64,000 nt of DNA from the NCBI GenBank assembly GCA_037045435.1, contig JBAOID010000020.1, positions 44,578 to 108,577 of the forward strand. The letters run 5' to 3'. Numbering within the stretch: the stretch's first letter is position 1; the number at the start of each line of letters is the position of its first letter. Below, in pieces: positions 44,964 to 54,689 of this stretch. The notes beneath the pieces were generated by a model. The model did not search any database. It was not told the DNA's origin and saw only the letters and a program-made list of their open reading frames with translations. The DNA is from CBDUEF01 sp018063485 (GTDB taxonomy: Bacteria > Pseudomonadota > Alphaproteobacteria > Rhodobacterales > Rhodobacteraceae). Position numbers and translations under genes: made by a program.

Positions 44964-45944
44964 TCAACCGCGTGCGCGACGTCCACCTCGGCGCCCGGAT
45001 GTGGCCGCAGAAGCGGCCGCAGAGGCCTCGGCAAAACTCATTCCGCCTTCAACCGCTTCAATCACCTTGGCAAAGCGTATCCATTCGCCGCCATTGGCAT
45101 CGTGGTTCATCAGGAAATTGGCGGCCCGGATTGCTTCCATTTCGACCTGACGCACCGGATTCATGATGGCCGAAGTCATTCCGGCTCCGATTGCCATCGG
45201 TAAAAAGGCCGCGTTGATGCCGTGACGGTGCGGCAGGCCAAACGAGATATTCGACGCGCCGCAAGTGGTATTCACGCCCAACTCCTGACGCAGGCGGCGC
45301 ACCAATGTGAAAACCTGATGGCCCGCCGTGGCCATGGCACCAATTGGCATCACCAGCGGATCCACCACGATGTCATGCGCGGGGATCCCGAAATCGGCTG
45401 CGCGCTCCACGATCTTTTTCGCCACGGCAAAGCGCACATCCGGGTCTTGGCTGATTCCGGTGTCATCATTTGAAATCGCCACAACCGGGACATTGTATTT
45501 CTTGACCAGCGGCAACACCAGTTCCAGCCGTTCTTCCTCACCGGTCACAGAATTGAGCAGCGGGCGGCCTTCACAGGCCTGAAGCCCAGCCTCAAGCGCA
45601 CCGGGAACCGAGGAATCGATGCACAGCGGAACATCGGTAACTTCTTGAATACGCCTGATCAATTCGCGCATCAGCGGGGGCTCGACAAAGTTGTTGTCGG
45701 CATAGCGCGGATCCTGCGCCATCTTGTTGGTGAATACCGCGCCCGAGTTCACATCCAGCACCGTGGCACCGCAGGCCACCTGCTCAAGGGCATCGCGCAA
45801 CACGGTTTCGAAATTGCCGGCCTCCAGTTCGGCCGCCAGTTTCTTGCGTCCGGTGGGGTTGATCCGCTCCCCGATTACACAAAAAGGCTCGTCAAAGCCG
45901 ATGGTGACGGTTCTGGTTTTCGATTCGACAACAGTGCGTGTCAT
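44964..45944 (-). CDS. Methyltetrahydrofolate:corrinoid methyltransferase-like protein (pterin-binding domain)
   Basis: This 326-residue protein has a pterin-binding TIM barrel like that of MetH and AcsE. The segment FCVIGERINPTGRKKLAAELEAGNFE begins it, VLDVNSGAVF follows, and NDDTGISQDP lies in the middle. It would exchange a methyl group between tetrahydrofolate and a corrinoid protein, though no corrinoid protein gene is in the window. It ends with an A- and R-rich tail. It is the last of three minus-strand genes with an MTHFR-like gene 12 bases upstream. Confidence 0.82.
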   Translation of the reverse strand: MTRTVVESKTRTVTIGFDEPFCVIGERINPTGRKKLAAELEAGNFETVLRDALEQVACGATVLDVNSGAVFTNKMAQDPRYADNNFVEPPLMRELIRRIQEVTDVPLCIDSSVPGALEAGLQACEGRPLLNSVTGEEERLELVLPLVKKYNVPVVAISNDDTGISQDPDVRFAVAKKIVERAADFGIPAHDIVVDPLVMPIGAMATAGHQVFTLVRRLRQELGVNTTCGASNISFGLPHRHGINAAFLPMAIGAGMTSAIMNPVRQVEMEAIRAANFLMNHDANGGEWIRFAKVIEAVEGGMSFAEASAAASAATSGRRGGRRARG

Positions 45945-45956
45945 GGCGTGCTTTCC

Positions 45957-46877
45957 TTACGCTTGATTGGCCGGAACGCCGGAAGCGCCGCCGTTTTCGG
46001 TGACCCAGGTGGCATTGGTCTTGATGCCGCCAAGGGGGAAGAAATGAACCTGTTCAATGCCAAAGCCCGGGTTTTTGGCCTTGTGGGCGGCCAGTGCCGC
46101 AACAACCTCCGTCGGCTCATAGGGCATCAGTAGTTTCGTGACATCCATAGCGCGTTTTTGCAGCACGCGCAAAGAGGCTCCAACACCGCAGGCTATCGCG
46201 AATTTGATCAGGGTTTGCAGTTTGGCAGGACCGGCGACACCGATATGCACCGGCAGTTTGATCCCTTCGGCAGCCAGGCGGTTGACCCAGGCAATCACCG
46301 GCTCGGCCTCAAAGCAGAACTGCGTGGCCATCGCCATTTTGGCATCGCTGCGCTCGGAAAAGGCTGATTTCCAGCGCGCCGCCTCCATGACCGCCTTGTC
46401 CGAGCCATCGGGATCAATGTCCTTGTTGCCCTCGGGGTGACCCGCGACATGCAAGCGATCAAACCCGTCAAAAGCGCCACTTTCGATCAACTGCATTGAA
46501 TTTTCAAAATCCCCAACCGGTTTTGCGAGGCCACCCGCCAAGAGCAATGCCTGCCGCACATTCGCCTCGCCTTGATAGCGCGCAACCCAGTCGGTCAGCA
46601 TGGCCTTGCTGGCAATGATCCGCGCCGGGAAATGTGGCATCACGTCAAAGCCTTCGCCATTGATCCGCTTTGCCGTCGCGACCATTTCCTCGATGGGCGT
46701 CCCTTCAATATGCGCGACATAAACCCTTGTGCCTTTGGGCAGGATGGCGCGGAAATCCTCGACCTTTTCGGCAGTGCGTGGCATCACCTCGATCGAGTAG
46801 CCCTTCAGAAACGCTTCTGTCTCGGTATTGGGGCCGTTGGGCTGGGTTGCTTCACGACGAAAATTGAACAGTGCCAT
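45957..46877 (-). CDS. Methylenetetrahydrofolate reductase-like protein
   Basis: This 306-residue protein resembles the MTHFR family: YSIEVMPRTAEKVEDF with the active-site glutamate position, VAHIEGTPIEEMVATA, and PHFPARIIAS; FCFEAEPVIAWVNRL follows. It would interconvert methylene- and methyl-tetrahydrofolate. It differs from classical MetF in length and sequence and belongs to a subgroup found beside a corrinoid methyltransferase and a small so-called virulence-factor protein, as here. Confidence 0.82.
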   Translation of the reverse strand: MALFNFRREATQPNGPNTETEAFLKGYSIEVMPRTAEKVEDFRAILPKGTRVYVAHIEGTPIEEMVATAKRINGEGFDVMPHFPARIIASKAMLTDWVARYQGEANVRQALLLAGGLAKPVGDFENSMQLIESGAFDGFDRLHVAGHPEGNKDIDPDGSDKAVMEAARWKSAFSERSDAKMAMATQFCFEAEPVIAWVNRLAAEGIKLPVHIGVAGPAKLQTLIKFAIACGVGASLRVLQKRAMDVTKLLMPYEPTEVVAALAAHKAKNPGFGIEQVHFFPLGGIKTNATWVTENGGASGVPANQA

Positions 46878-46897
46878 TTAGGCCTCCGGTTGGAAAG

Positions 46898-47200
46898 TCA
46901 GGCTTGTGCCCAGCCCTCGGCGTTGATCAGGATCTTGATGCGGTCGATATCAAACTCGGCTTCAAGCCGTGCTGCTTCGGATGCGGCAATGGTGTCAGGC
47001 TCACCTTCTACCTCATAGGGCGGGGCTTTGCGCCATTCGGCCAGATAAGCGTCGGCATCCTTTGCGCCGATTTTCATCGCACAGCGGTCGATTGCCTGCT
47101 CGAATCTTTCGGACAGTTGCACCTTGGACCCACGGCGCCCCTTTCCGACAATCACTTGCGCCGGGATATCCCGCCAATAAACCACCGTTACCTCTGGCAT
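46898..47200 (-). CDS. Small conserved protein of the virulence-factor (PF13769-type) family
   Basis: This 100-residue protein reads MPEVTVVYWRDIPAQVIVGKGRRGSK at the start, which matches the family known only by its historical name. The ATG at 47200 has AGGGGG upstream and fits the family; the longer frame does not. It is the first of three genes with the MTHFR-like and corrinoid methyltransferase-like genes, an arrangement I know from several alphaproteobacteria. A supporting role in one-carbon transfer is inferred from context alone. Confidence 0.75.
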   Translation of the reverse strand: MPEVTVVYWRDIPAQVIVGKGRRGSKVQLSERFEQAIDRCAMKIGAKDADAYLAEWRKAPPYEVEGEPDTIAASEAARLEAEFDIDRIKILINAEGWAQA

Positions 47201-47458
47201 TGCCCGAATCCCCCTTGTTTGTGCTCTTCTTCTAAGCGCCCAAGCGCGACTGCCAATGTCGGTTTTCGACATGGCGCATTCCACCAGCGACGCGCCGGAG
47301 CTGCTGCTGCAATAACTTGTTTCGCGGTCTGTGGCACGAACGGAATATAAAAAAATCTGCATCATCAAGATGAATCCAGCCTATTTCATTCTCAAGCCAA
47401 TGCTTGCCAGCAGAGGGCAAGCCGACTACCCTGATGCCAACCACATATGGAGGGCGAT

Positions 47459-48599
47459 ATGCCGCCCGAGCGTCCCTTTGGGGAGGACGCCATGTTGCCT
47501 GAGATCGAGACGTTTTCCGACGTTTCTCGTGGCAATGTCCCGTCTTTCCCCACAGCGTCAGAAAAAACGGGGCTTTATGCCGCCGTTGATTTAGGCACGA
47601 ACTCATGCCGGATGCTGATTGCGCAACCGCGCGGCAGCCAGTTCACCATTATCGACAGTTTTTCCAAAACGGTTCAGCTTGGAACCGGACTCGAAGCCTC
47701 GGGGCGATTGAGCCGGGCCTCGATGGTGCGCACCTTGCAAGCGTTACGGATTTGTCAAAAGAAGATCGAACAGCATAGCGTCTTGCGTATGCGGCTGGTT
47801 GCAACCGAGGCAGCGCGACGGGCACGCAATTCGCAAGAGTTTCTGCGCCAGGTTCGGCGCGAAACCGGGTTGCAGATTGAAATCATCGCGCCCGAAGAAG
47901 AAGCCCGGCTTGCTGTCATTTCCTGCGCCCCCCTTGTTCTGCCCAAGACAGAGCAATTGCTGGTGGTTGATATTGGTGGCGGATCGACAGAATTGGTCTG
48001 GGTCGATCTCTCTGGCGTCGAGCCGCAGGAGCGTGCCAAAGCCATCATGTTGCTGCATCACGGCTTCAAAGGGCAACCGAGCAATGGCGCGAAAGTTGTG
48101 GATTGGATTTCGGTGCCGCTTGGGGTGGCCACCCTGAAGGAGCAGTTTCAGGACGTTGACGATGATGCGGCGCGCTTTGCCTTGATGAGCTGGTTCTTCG
48201 AGGAAAACCTGTCCAGCTTCTCGCCCTATAATTCGGCGCAAAAACGCGAAGGCTTCCAGATCATCGGAACATCGGGAACGGTCACGACGGTTGCCGCCAC
48301 ATTCCTGAAATCTGCGGCGCTATGACCGCAACAAGGTTGATGGGTTGCAGATGACCACAAATCAGATCGATTCGGTAATCCGGGAATATCTTGCGCTTGG
48401 GCCGGAGGGACGGCGCGTTGATCCAAGAATCGGGCGTGATCGGCATACGTTGATCATGTCCGGGGCGGCTATCCTTCAGGCTCTGATGCGGATATGGCCA
48501 ACGGATCGGCTTTCGGTTGCAGATCGGGGCCTGCGTGAAGGGCTATTGTATGCACAGATGAGTGCTGATGGCGTGTTGATGGACGGACCATTTGAATGA
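47459..48599 (+). CDS. Ppx/GppA-type phosphatase, frameshifted
   Basis: This protein of about 380 residues belongs to the exopolyphosphatase/pppGpp phosphohydrolase family of ASKHA ATPase fold. Motifs include LYAAVDLGTNSCRMLIAQP, RLVATEAARRARN, LLVVDIGGGSTELVW and FQIIGTSGTVTTVAATF. The ATG at 47459 has GGAGGG seven bases ahead. As written the frame stops at 48325. Deleting one A from AAA at 48308-48310 gives FLNLRRYDRNKVDGLQM and continues to 48599. It overlaps rlmE by four bases. Confidence 0.88.
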
Positions 48600-49357
48600 C
48601 AGGCGACAAGACGAGCGGTGACAAGAACACTTCCGGGCGCGGCCAGCGTGACTTGCGGGTGCGGGTAAAGACCGCCAAGGGGCGAAAGCTGTCCTCGACG
48701 CTATGGCTGGAGCGGCAGTTGAACGATCCCTATGTGCAGCGCGCCAAGAAAGAGGGTTTTCGCGGGCGGGCGGCTTTCAAGATACTGGAGTTGGATGACA
48801 AATTCGGTTTCCTCAAGCCGGGCGCGCGGGTTGTGGATCTGGGCTGTGCTCCGGGCGGGTGGTGTCAGGTTGCTGTCAGTCGCGTCAACGCTTTGGGGGA
48901 TCGCGCCAACAAACCGATTGGCAGCGTCTTGGGTATTGATCTGCAAGCCATCGAACCGATCGCCGGGGCGCAGATTCATCAACTTGATTTTCTGGCCGAC
49001 GAAGCCGATGCGTTGGTCAAAGGCTGGCTGGGTGGCCGCGCCGATGTGGTGATGAGCGATATGGCCGCAGCAGCATCCGGGCATAAGGGCACCGACCATC
49101 TGCGCATCATCGCGCTTTGCGAAGCGGCAGCCTATTTTGCTTTTGACGTGTTGGAAGTGGGCGGCACCTTTGTGGCCAAGGTTCTGGCGGGCGGGGCCGA
49201 GGTTGAACTGCAATCCATCCTGAAACGGGCCTTTACCAAGGTTGCCAATGTAAAGCCCCCCTCGAGTCGGGCCGACAGTTCAGAGAAATTTGTCGTGGCA
49301 CAAGGGTTTCGCGGCCATCCTGACGCCGAAAGAACATTCTTGCACGCGCTGGATTGA
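48596..49357 (+). CDS. rlmE: 23S rRNA (uridine-2'-O-)-methyltransferase RlmE
   Basis: This 253-residue SAM-dependent enzyme of the FtsJ family methylates U2552 in the A loop of 23S rRNA. It has SAM motif VVDLGCAPGGWCQVA (about residues 80-94), the catalytic K-D-K-E set in FKILELDDKF, VVMSDMAA and FVAKVLAGG, and PPSSRADSSEKFVVAQGF. An N-terminal basic tail precedes the core. It is translationally coupled to the Ppx/GppA-like gene. Confidence 0.93.
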   Translation: MTGDKTSGDKNTSGRGQRDLRVRVKTAKGRKLSSTLWLERQLNDPYVQRAKKEGFRGRAAFKILELDDKFGFLKPGARVVDLGCAPGGWCQVAVSRVNALGDRANKPIGSVLGIDLQAIEPIAGAQIHQLDFLADEADALVKGWLGGRADVVMSDMAAAASGHKGTDHLRIIALCEAAAYFAFDVLEVGGTFVAKVLAGGAEVELQSILKRAFTKVANVKPPSSRADSSEKFVVAQGFRGHPDAERTFLHALD

Positions 49358-49400
49358 AGTCGGGGCGGAAACAGTTCCATCCGCGAAACGTCAAACAAAA

Positions 49401-49418
49401 GGGCGCCACCTGGCGCCC
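49401..49418 (-). terminator. Rho-independent terminator of the DUF882 gene
   Basis: GGGCGCCA pairs perfectly with TGGCGCCC around CC and is followed on the minus strand by TTTTG. It sits 27 bases past the stop codon. Confidence 0.75.
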
Positions 49419-49444
49419 GATCTCATAAAAGTGATTAGAATTGA

Positions 49445-50014
49445 TCAGCCGCCCCAAGTGCGGACCGGGCCGCAATCCATGTGGACAAAGTTTGACCGAT
49501 AGTAATGCCCGACGCCGCCACCCGAACAGGCTTCGGCGGCTTTCGCCATCTGCGACACCGAGCGCGATTTCAGTCGCAGGTCGGCCGCCTGGCCCTTCAT
49601 ATGCAGCGAGTTTCTTGCCACGCCACGCGAATGAGAGCGTAACATCGCATTGGTCGCCGGGCTACGATAGCCAGAAAGCAGCATATAGGGCTCTTTGACA
49701 TCCAGAAGGCGGTGTGCGGCCGAGATCACATCCATGTTGCGCGGATCCATCTTGACGGTATCGTCTGACCGCCAGTCACGCATGAAGTGGTTGATTTCCT
49801 TAAGGACTTCGGGAATATACTCGCCCTCGATCCAGTAAATCGTATCAATGCTCTCGCCTGTGCGTCCCGAATACATCCGAACCCGGCGAATATCGCCAGC
49901 ACCTTTGAGAAACCCGAAAGCGTTGCTGTAAGTGGGGGCTGCAATCACTGTCGTGGCAGCAAAAACGCCCAGCAGCCCACGCCGCGTGATACCCGTCAAA
50001 CTTGAATTCGCCAT
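49445..50014 (-). CDS. DUF882 (YcbK-like, M15A) protein with Tat signal
   Basis: This 189-residue protein has an N-terminal twin-arginine motif (TRRGLLGVFAATTVIAAP) and a zinc peptidase-like fold of the DUF882/M15 type: LLSGYRSPATNAMLRSHSRGVARNSLHMKGQAADLRL, with the HMKGQAADL metal motif, and a final VHMDCGPVRTWGG. It probably acts on peptidoglycan in the periplasm, like YcbK. The gene is divergent from an L,D-transpeptidase gene, another wall enzyme, a pairing common in alphaproteobacteria. Confidence 0.9.
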   Translation of the reverse strand: MANSSLTGITRRGLLGVFAATTVIAAPTYSNAFGFLKGAGDIRRVRMYSGRTGESIDTIYWIEGEYIPEVLKEINHFMRDWRSDDTVKMDPRNMDVISAAHRLLDVKEPYMLLSGYRSPATNAMLRSHSRGVARNSLHMKGQAADLRLKSRSVSQMAKAAEACSGGGVGHYYRSNFVHMDCGPVRTWGG

Positions 50015-50375
50015 TCTTTGCGCCTGTCCCGTAGTGGTCTTTGACCGCCTGTGTCGGCGGATTTCTTTGTCACTTCATCCCCAAGTGCTCGGACCTTATG
50101 GCACAAACCTGTGAGATGCCCAACAGAAGAAAACCGCGATTCGCACCAGTCTGGCAGCAATAGGCGAAAAATTGCTAAATCCCGCTTTGTCAAAGGCTCA
50201 AGTTTGCCGAGGGTCAATTGGTTGCCAAACAGCTACAATGTCACCTCCGCAGGGCAGATCGCGCGAAATAGGCTGTCCCATCGAGTTTACTCGGCGCTAT
50301 ATTTCGGAAATTGTCCTTACAATACCAACTGCGCCGAAAGGAATTCGGCAAATTTTGATCAGGGTCTGCACCAAG
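50015..50375. promoter_or_regulatory. Divergent promoter region between two cell-wall genes
   Basis: No gene is seen in this 361-base spacer between the DUF882 and L,D-transpeptidase genes. It must contain both promoters. The part nearest 50300-50370 is AT-rich. I could not identify operators or hairpins with confidence. Confidence 0.4.
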
Positions 50376-51986
50376 ATGTTTTATTCAAATGTATTTCGTT
50401 CAAAGAACCGTGCGGCACTGATCTTATTGCTGACCTGTCTGCCTCTCGGTGCGGTGGCACCAGCACATGCGCAGGTTTCGTCCTTCATGCAATCGGTCGC
50501 CGAGGCGGCTGCCGTTGATCAAGTGGTCGCAGAATTCTATCGGTCCCGTAATTATGAGACATTGTGGATCGGCGCGCAGGACGCAGATCGACGTAGCGCC
50601 TTGCTGACGGCCTTTGACGGTGCCAGCCTGCATGGCCTGCCGAGCGCCAGATATGATGCAATGGCTTTGAGGGCAGGCTTTGCCGCCGCGCAGACAGAAG
50701 GTGATCTTGGCCGGCTTGAGGTTGCGATGACCGAGGCGTTTCTGACTTATGCGCATGACATGAAGTCAGGTGTATTGACGCCCAAGGAGGTTGATAGCGG
50801 TATCTTGCGCGAGATCATATCTCCGGATCCGGCAACGCTGCTTGCCGCGATTGCCCAAGACGACCCGCGCGCGTTTTTGCGCTCTTTGCCTCCGAAATCA
50901 CCGCAATATGCAAGGCTGATGAAGGAAAAACTTCGCCTTGAAGCCGAGATTGCCTCTGGCAACAGGGCTTTGCCTCTGAGCGTCAACAAGTTGGAACCGG
51001 GTGCCAGCGGGTCCGCTGTTGTGGCCATGCGCGACCGGTTGACGGAACTTGGATATTTGCAACGATCCATTTCCAGTACCTATGATCGCCAGATCGTTTC
51101 AGCAGTGCAACGGTTTCAATTGGACCAGGGATTGAACGCCGACGGGGTGGCTGGGCCAAGCACGGTCGAGGCATTGAACCTTACATCAAGAGACCGCCTG
51201 AAAGCGGTTGAGGTGGCGATGGAACGGCTTCGCTGGCTTGGCGATGCGCCGTTGGGGGATCGACACATCTGGGTAAACCTGCCCGAATTCACCGCCAAAG
51301 TCGTCGATAAGGGTCGGGTCACGTTTCAGACCCGCACGGTGATCGGCAAAGCGGTGGCGGATCAACGCAGTCCGGAGTTTTCGGACGAGATGGAGTATAT
51401 GGTCGTCAATCCCAGTTGGGGGGTGCCGCGCTCGATCCTCGTGAAAGAATACTTGCCGCTTTTGCGGTCCAATCCTCACGCCGTGAGCCATCTTCAGGTG
51501 GTGGACAACCGCGGCAGGGTGGTTCCGCGTGGCGCGGTGAATTTTGCCGCCTATTCGGCCTCGAATTTCCCCTTCGGGCTGCGTCAGCCACCGTCTGATG
51601 GCAATGCCCTGGGCAAGGTAAAGTTCATGTTCCCCAACCCCTACAACATCTATCTGCATGATACGCCTACGAAAAGCCTGTTTGCCAATGAGGTGCGCGC
51701 CTATAGCCACGGCTGTATCCGTCTTGGTGATCCGATGGATTTGGCCTACACTTTGCTGGCGCGACAAAGCGACGATCCCAGGGCCGAGTTCAAGCGTGAT
51801 CTTGACACCAACCGCGAAACCAATGTGACATTCCAGCAAAAGATCCCGGTGCATCTGGTGTATTTCACCGCCTGGCCCACCGAAGGCGGCGCAATTGGCT
51901 ATCGGCGCGATGTCTATGGGCGCGATGGCCGCATTTACGACGCCTTGATCAAGGCCGGGGTGGTGCTGGATGGGGTTAAGGGCTAA
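50376..51986 (+). CDS. L,D-transpeptidase (YcbB-like)
   Basis: This 536-residue protein has a signal peptide (MFYSNVFRSKNRAALILLLT to AHAQ), a helical domain, a peptidoglycan-binding repeat (LPLSVNKLEPGASGSAVVAM, about residues 200-270) and a C-terminal YkuD catalytic domain. The catalytic cysteine is in YSHGCIRLGDP. This architecture is that of YcbB/LdtD enzymes, which form 3-3 crosslinks in peptidoglycan. The start at 50376 is chosen because it gives the signal peptide. Confidence 0.92.
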   Translation: MFYSNVFRSKNRAALILLLTCLPLGAVAPAHAQVSSFMQSVAEAAAVDQVVAEFYRSRNYETLWIGAQDADRRSALLTAFDGASLHGLPSARYDAMALRAGFAAAQTEGDLGRLEVAMTEAFLTYAHDMKSGVLTPKEVDSGILREIISPDPATLLAAIAQDDPRAFLRSLPPKSPQYARLMKEKLRLEAEIASGNRALPLSVNKLEPGASGSAVVAMRDRLTELGYLQRSISSTYDRQIVSAVQRFQLDQGLNADGVAGPSTVEALNLTSRDRLKAVEVAMERLRWLGDAPLGDRHIWVNLPEFTAKVVDKGRVTFQTRTVIGKAVADQRSPEFSDEMEYMVVNPSWGVPRSILVKEYLPLLRSNPHAVSHLQVVDNRGRVVPRGAVNFAAYSASNFPFGLRQPPSDGNALGKVKFMFPNPYNIYLHDTPTKSLFANEVRAYSHGCIRLGDPMDLAYTLLARQSDDPRAEFKRDLDTNRETNVTFQQKIPVHLVYFTAWPTEGGAIGYRRDVYGRDGRIYDALIKAGVVLDGVKG

Positions 51987-52020
51987 AACGCAGCTTGCGC
52001 AGTTTCAGCCGGAGACCGTG

Positions 52021-53134
52021 ATGGCGTTCACCATTCAAGATATAGCCACGGCTCTTGGAGCGGAGGCGGTCGGAGACACCGGCTTTCAGGTTGTCAGAGC
52101 AGCGGAGCCAGCCTGTGCCGGACCCGATGATCTGGCGCTGGCCATGGACTCCAAATACGCGGCAGGGCTTGCCAAAGGCCGGGCAAAAGCGGCGATCCTG
52201 TGGCCGGGGGCAGATTGGCAGGCATTGGGTTTGAAGGCGGCGATCTTTGCGCCGCGCGGTCGTTTGGCGATGGCCGGGCTTTCGGCGATGATGGATGCAG
52301 GGCCAGCCATTGCAGCCAGGAATTCATCCGATGAGCGTGGTCGATCCATCGGCCGAGATCGGACCGGGGGCTGCCATCGGCCCCTTTGTGACAATTGGCG
52401 CGGGGGTCAGGATTGGTGCGCGCGCGCGCATTGCCTCGCATGTCTCGCTTGCTGAAGGCGCGCAGATTGGCGAGGACGCCCTGATCCTGAGCGGCGCGCG
52501 CATCGGTGCCCGCGTGCGTATCGGTGCGAGGTTCATTTGCCAGCCCGGCGCAGTCATCGGCGCTGATGGCTTTTCCTTTGTAACCCCCGAGACGTCAGGG
52601 GTTGAGGAAATACGCACAACCCTCGGGCATCGTGAGACAATCAAGGAACAAAGCTGGACCAGAATTCACTCGCTGGGGGCAGTGCAGATCGGTGATGATG
52701 TTGAGATCGGGGCCAATTGCGCCATTGATCGCGGCACCATCCGCGATACCGTAATCGGAAGCGGGACCAAGCTCGATAATCTGGTGCATATTGGCCACAA
52801 TGTGCAAGTTGGCCGCGATTGTCTGCTGTGCGGTCAGGTGGGCATTGCCGGATCAGCCCTGATCGGGGACCGCGTTGTCTTGGGGGGGCAGTGCGGGGTG
52901 AATGACAATATCTTTGTCGGGGATGATGTGATTGCAGGTGGTGCCACCAAGATATTCACCAACGCCCCGGCTGGCCGGGTGTTGTTGGGGTATCCTGCGA
53001 TGAAGATGGAAACCCATGTCGAAATCCAGAAGGCACTGCGCCGGTTGCCACGTCTGGCAGCCCGTGTTGCCGAGTTGGAACGCGCCCGGGCCATTCCGTT
53101 GACCGGTGGCAGTGACGAGATCACCTCGCTATGA
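52021..53134 (+). CDS. lpxD: UDP-3-O-acylglucosamine N-acyltransferase, frameshifted
   Basis: This enzyme adds the second acyl chain in lipid A synthesis. The N-terminal domain (MAFTIQDIATALGAEAVG) and the hexapeptide-repeat helix are both present, with the catalytic histidine in VHIGHNVQVGRD and QVGIAGSALIGDRVVLGGQ. The two parts are out of frame. Removing one base at 52315-52317 gives GPAIAPGIHPM or a close variant, joined to SVVDPSAEIGPG, as expected. It is followed by an acyl carrier and a ketoacyl synthase gene. The usual fabZ and lpxA are not adjacent. Confidence 0.92.
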
Positions 53135-53151
53135 TGATCAGGGCAGAAGAT

Positions 53152-53425
53152 ATGGATATGAGCCAAACAATTCAGGATAAGGTCTGTCAGATCATCGCCG
53201 AGCAGGCCGTTCTGGATATCTCGGACATAACCCCCGAAGCCAGTTTGGCAAGCCTTGGCATCGACAGTCTTGGATTGGTCGAAATCCATCTTTGCAATTG
53301 AAGAGGCGTTCGATATTTCGGTGCCGTTCAACTCAAATCAGCCCCAGCAAAGCCAGTTTGACATCTCAACGGTGGGATCAATCATTGCGGAGGTCAAGGC
53401 TCTGGTCGCAAAGGCCAATCGGTGA
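53152..53425 (+). CDS. Acyl carrier protein, frameshifted
   Basis: This protein of about 90 residues reads MDMSQTIQDKVCQIIAEQA, then SLASLGIDSLGLVEI with the phosphopantetheine-bearing serine. As written it stops just after at 53298-53300. Removing one C of CC at 53286-53287 gives VEIIFAIEEAFDISVPFN and runs to 53425, as in true acyl carriers. It sits between lpxD and a ketoacyl synthase, so it is probably a specialised carrier for lipid A or related acyl chains, not the fatty-acid AcpP. Identity with AcpXL is not established. Confidence 0.8.
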
Positions 53426-54630
53426 AGCGGGTTGTGATTACCGGGGCCGGAACCGTCAATCCCCTGGCCCATGATGTTGCCGGAACCTATGCCGCCTTTG
53501 CCGATGGCCGCTGTGGCATCGGACCGCTTGAGGTGGCCGACAAAGACCGGCTGGAGATTCAAATCGGCGCGCAGGTGCAAGATTGGTTTCCTGATAAACT
53601 GTTCACCCGCCCAAAACTCGCGCTCTATGATCGTTTCACCCAATTTGCCCTGGTCGCCGCGCATCAGGCGGTTGCTCAATCGGGGCTGAACTTTGACGGC
53701 CTGCTTGGTGAAGAGGCCGGGGTCATTTTGGGAACAGCGGCAGGCGGGATTAACACCTGGAATGACAGCTATCGGTCTGTCTATCAGGACGGCAAGAACC
53801 GGGTTCATCCCTTTGTGGTGCCAAAGCTGATGAGCAATGCGGCCGCCAGCCATGTCTCGATGGCGTTTGGTCTGAAAGGGCCGGGCTTCACCGTGGCAAC
53901 CGCCTGTGCGAGTTCCAACCATGCGATGGGTTTGGCGATGCAGATGTTGCGCGGCGGCAGCGCAAAAGTGATCCTGACCGGCGGATCGGAATCCATGCTT
54001 TGTTTTGGCGGCATCAAGGCCTGGGAAGGGCTGCGGGTGATGTCACGAGACGCCTGCCGCCCGTTCAGCCTTGATCGCAGCGGTATGGTGCAAGGCGAAG
54101 GGGCCGGGGTCTTTGTTTTTGAGGAATTCGAACACGCCCGGTTGCGTGGGGCCGAGATTCTTGCCGAAGTGATCGGGTTTTCAATGACTTCTGATGCCAG
54201 CGATATCGTGATGCCATCCCGGCAAGGGGCCGCGCGGGCAATCGCTGGCGCGCTTAGAGATGGCGGCCTGAACCCCGAAGATGTGGGATATATCAATGCG
54301 CATGGCACCGGGACCGCCGCCAATGACAAAACCGAATGTGCGGCTGTGTCGGAGGTGTTCGGGCCATTTGCGCATCGGCTGATGATATCCTCCACCAAGT
54401 CGATGCACGGGCATCTTATTGGCGGGGCAGGGGCGGTTGAACTGCTGGCGTGTTTGCTGGCTTTGAATCAGGGTGTGATTGCCCCGACCATTGGCTATCA
54501 GGTGCCCGACCCCGAGTGTGACCTTGACGTTGTGCCGAATTTCGCACGGCAGGCGAAGGTTGATGTGGTTCTGTCCAACGCCTTCGCCTTTGGCGGCATG
54601 AATGCGGTGATTGCTCTGCGCAAGATATGA
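53422..54630 (+). CDS. Beta-ketoacyl-ACP synthase (FabF/KASII-like)
   Basis: This 402-residue condensing enzyme starts at GTG 53422, overlapping the carrier gene by four bases. The active-site cysteine is in TVATACASSNHA (about residue 164), and the two histidines are in NAHGTGTAANDKTE and STKSMHGHLIGGAGAVE. It is therefore a catalytically complete KAS. Pairing with a private acyl carrier and lpxD suggests that it elongates a special acyl chain, perhaps for lipid A; this is inference. Confidence 0.9.
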   Translation: MKRVVITGAGTVNPLAHDVAGTYAAFADGRCGIGPLEVADKDRLEIQIGAQVQDWFPDKLFTRPKLALYDRFTQFALVAAHQAVAQSGLNFDGLLGEEAGVILGTAAGGINTWNDSYRSVYQDGKNRVHPFVVPKLMSNAAASHVSMAFGLKGPGFTVATACASSNHAMGLAMQMLRGGSAKVILTGGSESMLCFGGIKAWEGLRVMSRDACRPFSLDRSGMVQGEGAGVFVFEEFEHARLRGAEILAEVIGFSMTSDASDIVMPSRQGAARAIAGALRDGGLNPEDVGYINAHGTGTAANDKTECAAVSEVFGPFAHRLMISSTKSMHGHLIGGAGAVELLACLLALNQGVIAPTIGYQVPDPECDLDVVPNFARQAKVDVVLSNAFAFGGMNAVIALRKI

Positions 54631-54633
54631 AAA

Positions 54634-54659
54634 AGGCACGCCTGATGTCAGGCATGCCT
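54634..54659. terminator. Hairpin terminator between convergent genes
   Basis: AGGCACGCCTGA pairs with TCAGGCATGCCT around TG, with one mismatch. On the minus strand TTTTT follows, so it best serves the IalB gene; on the plus strand it lies just past the ketoacyl synthase gene. Confidence 0.75.
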
Positions 54660-54689
54660 CTCGCATTTCATCGAACTGCTCAGCCTGAT

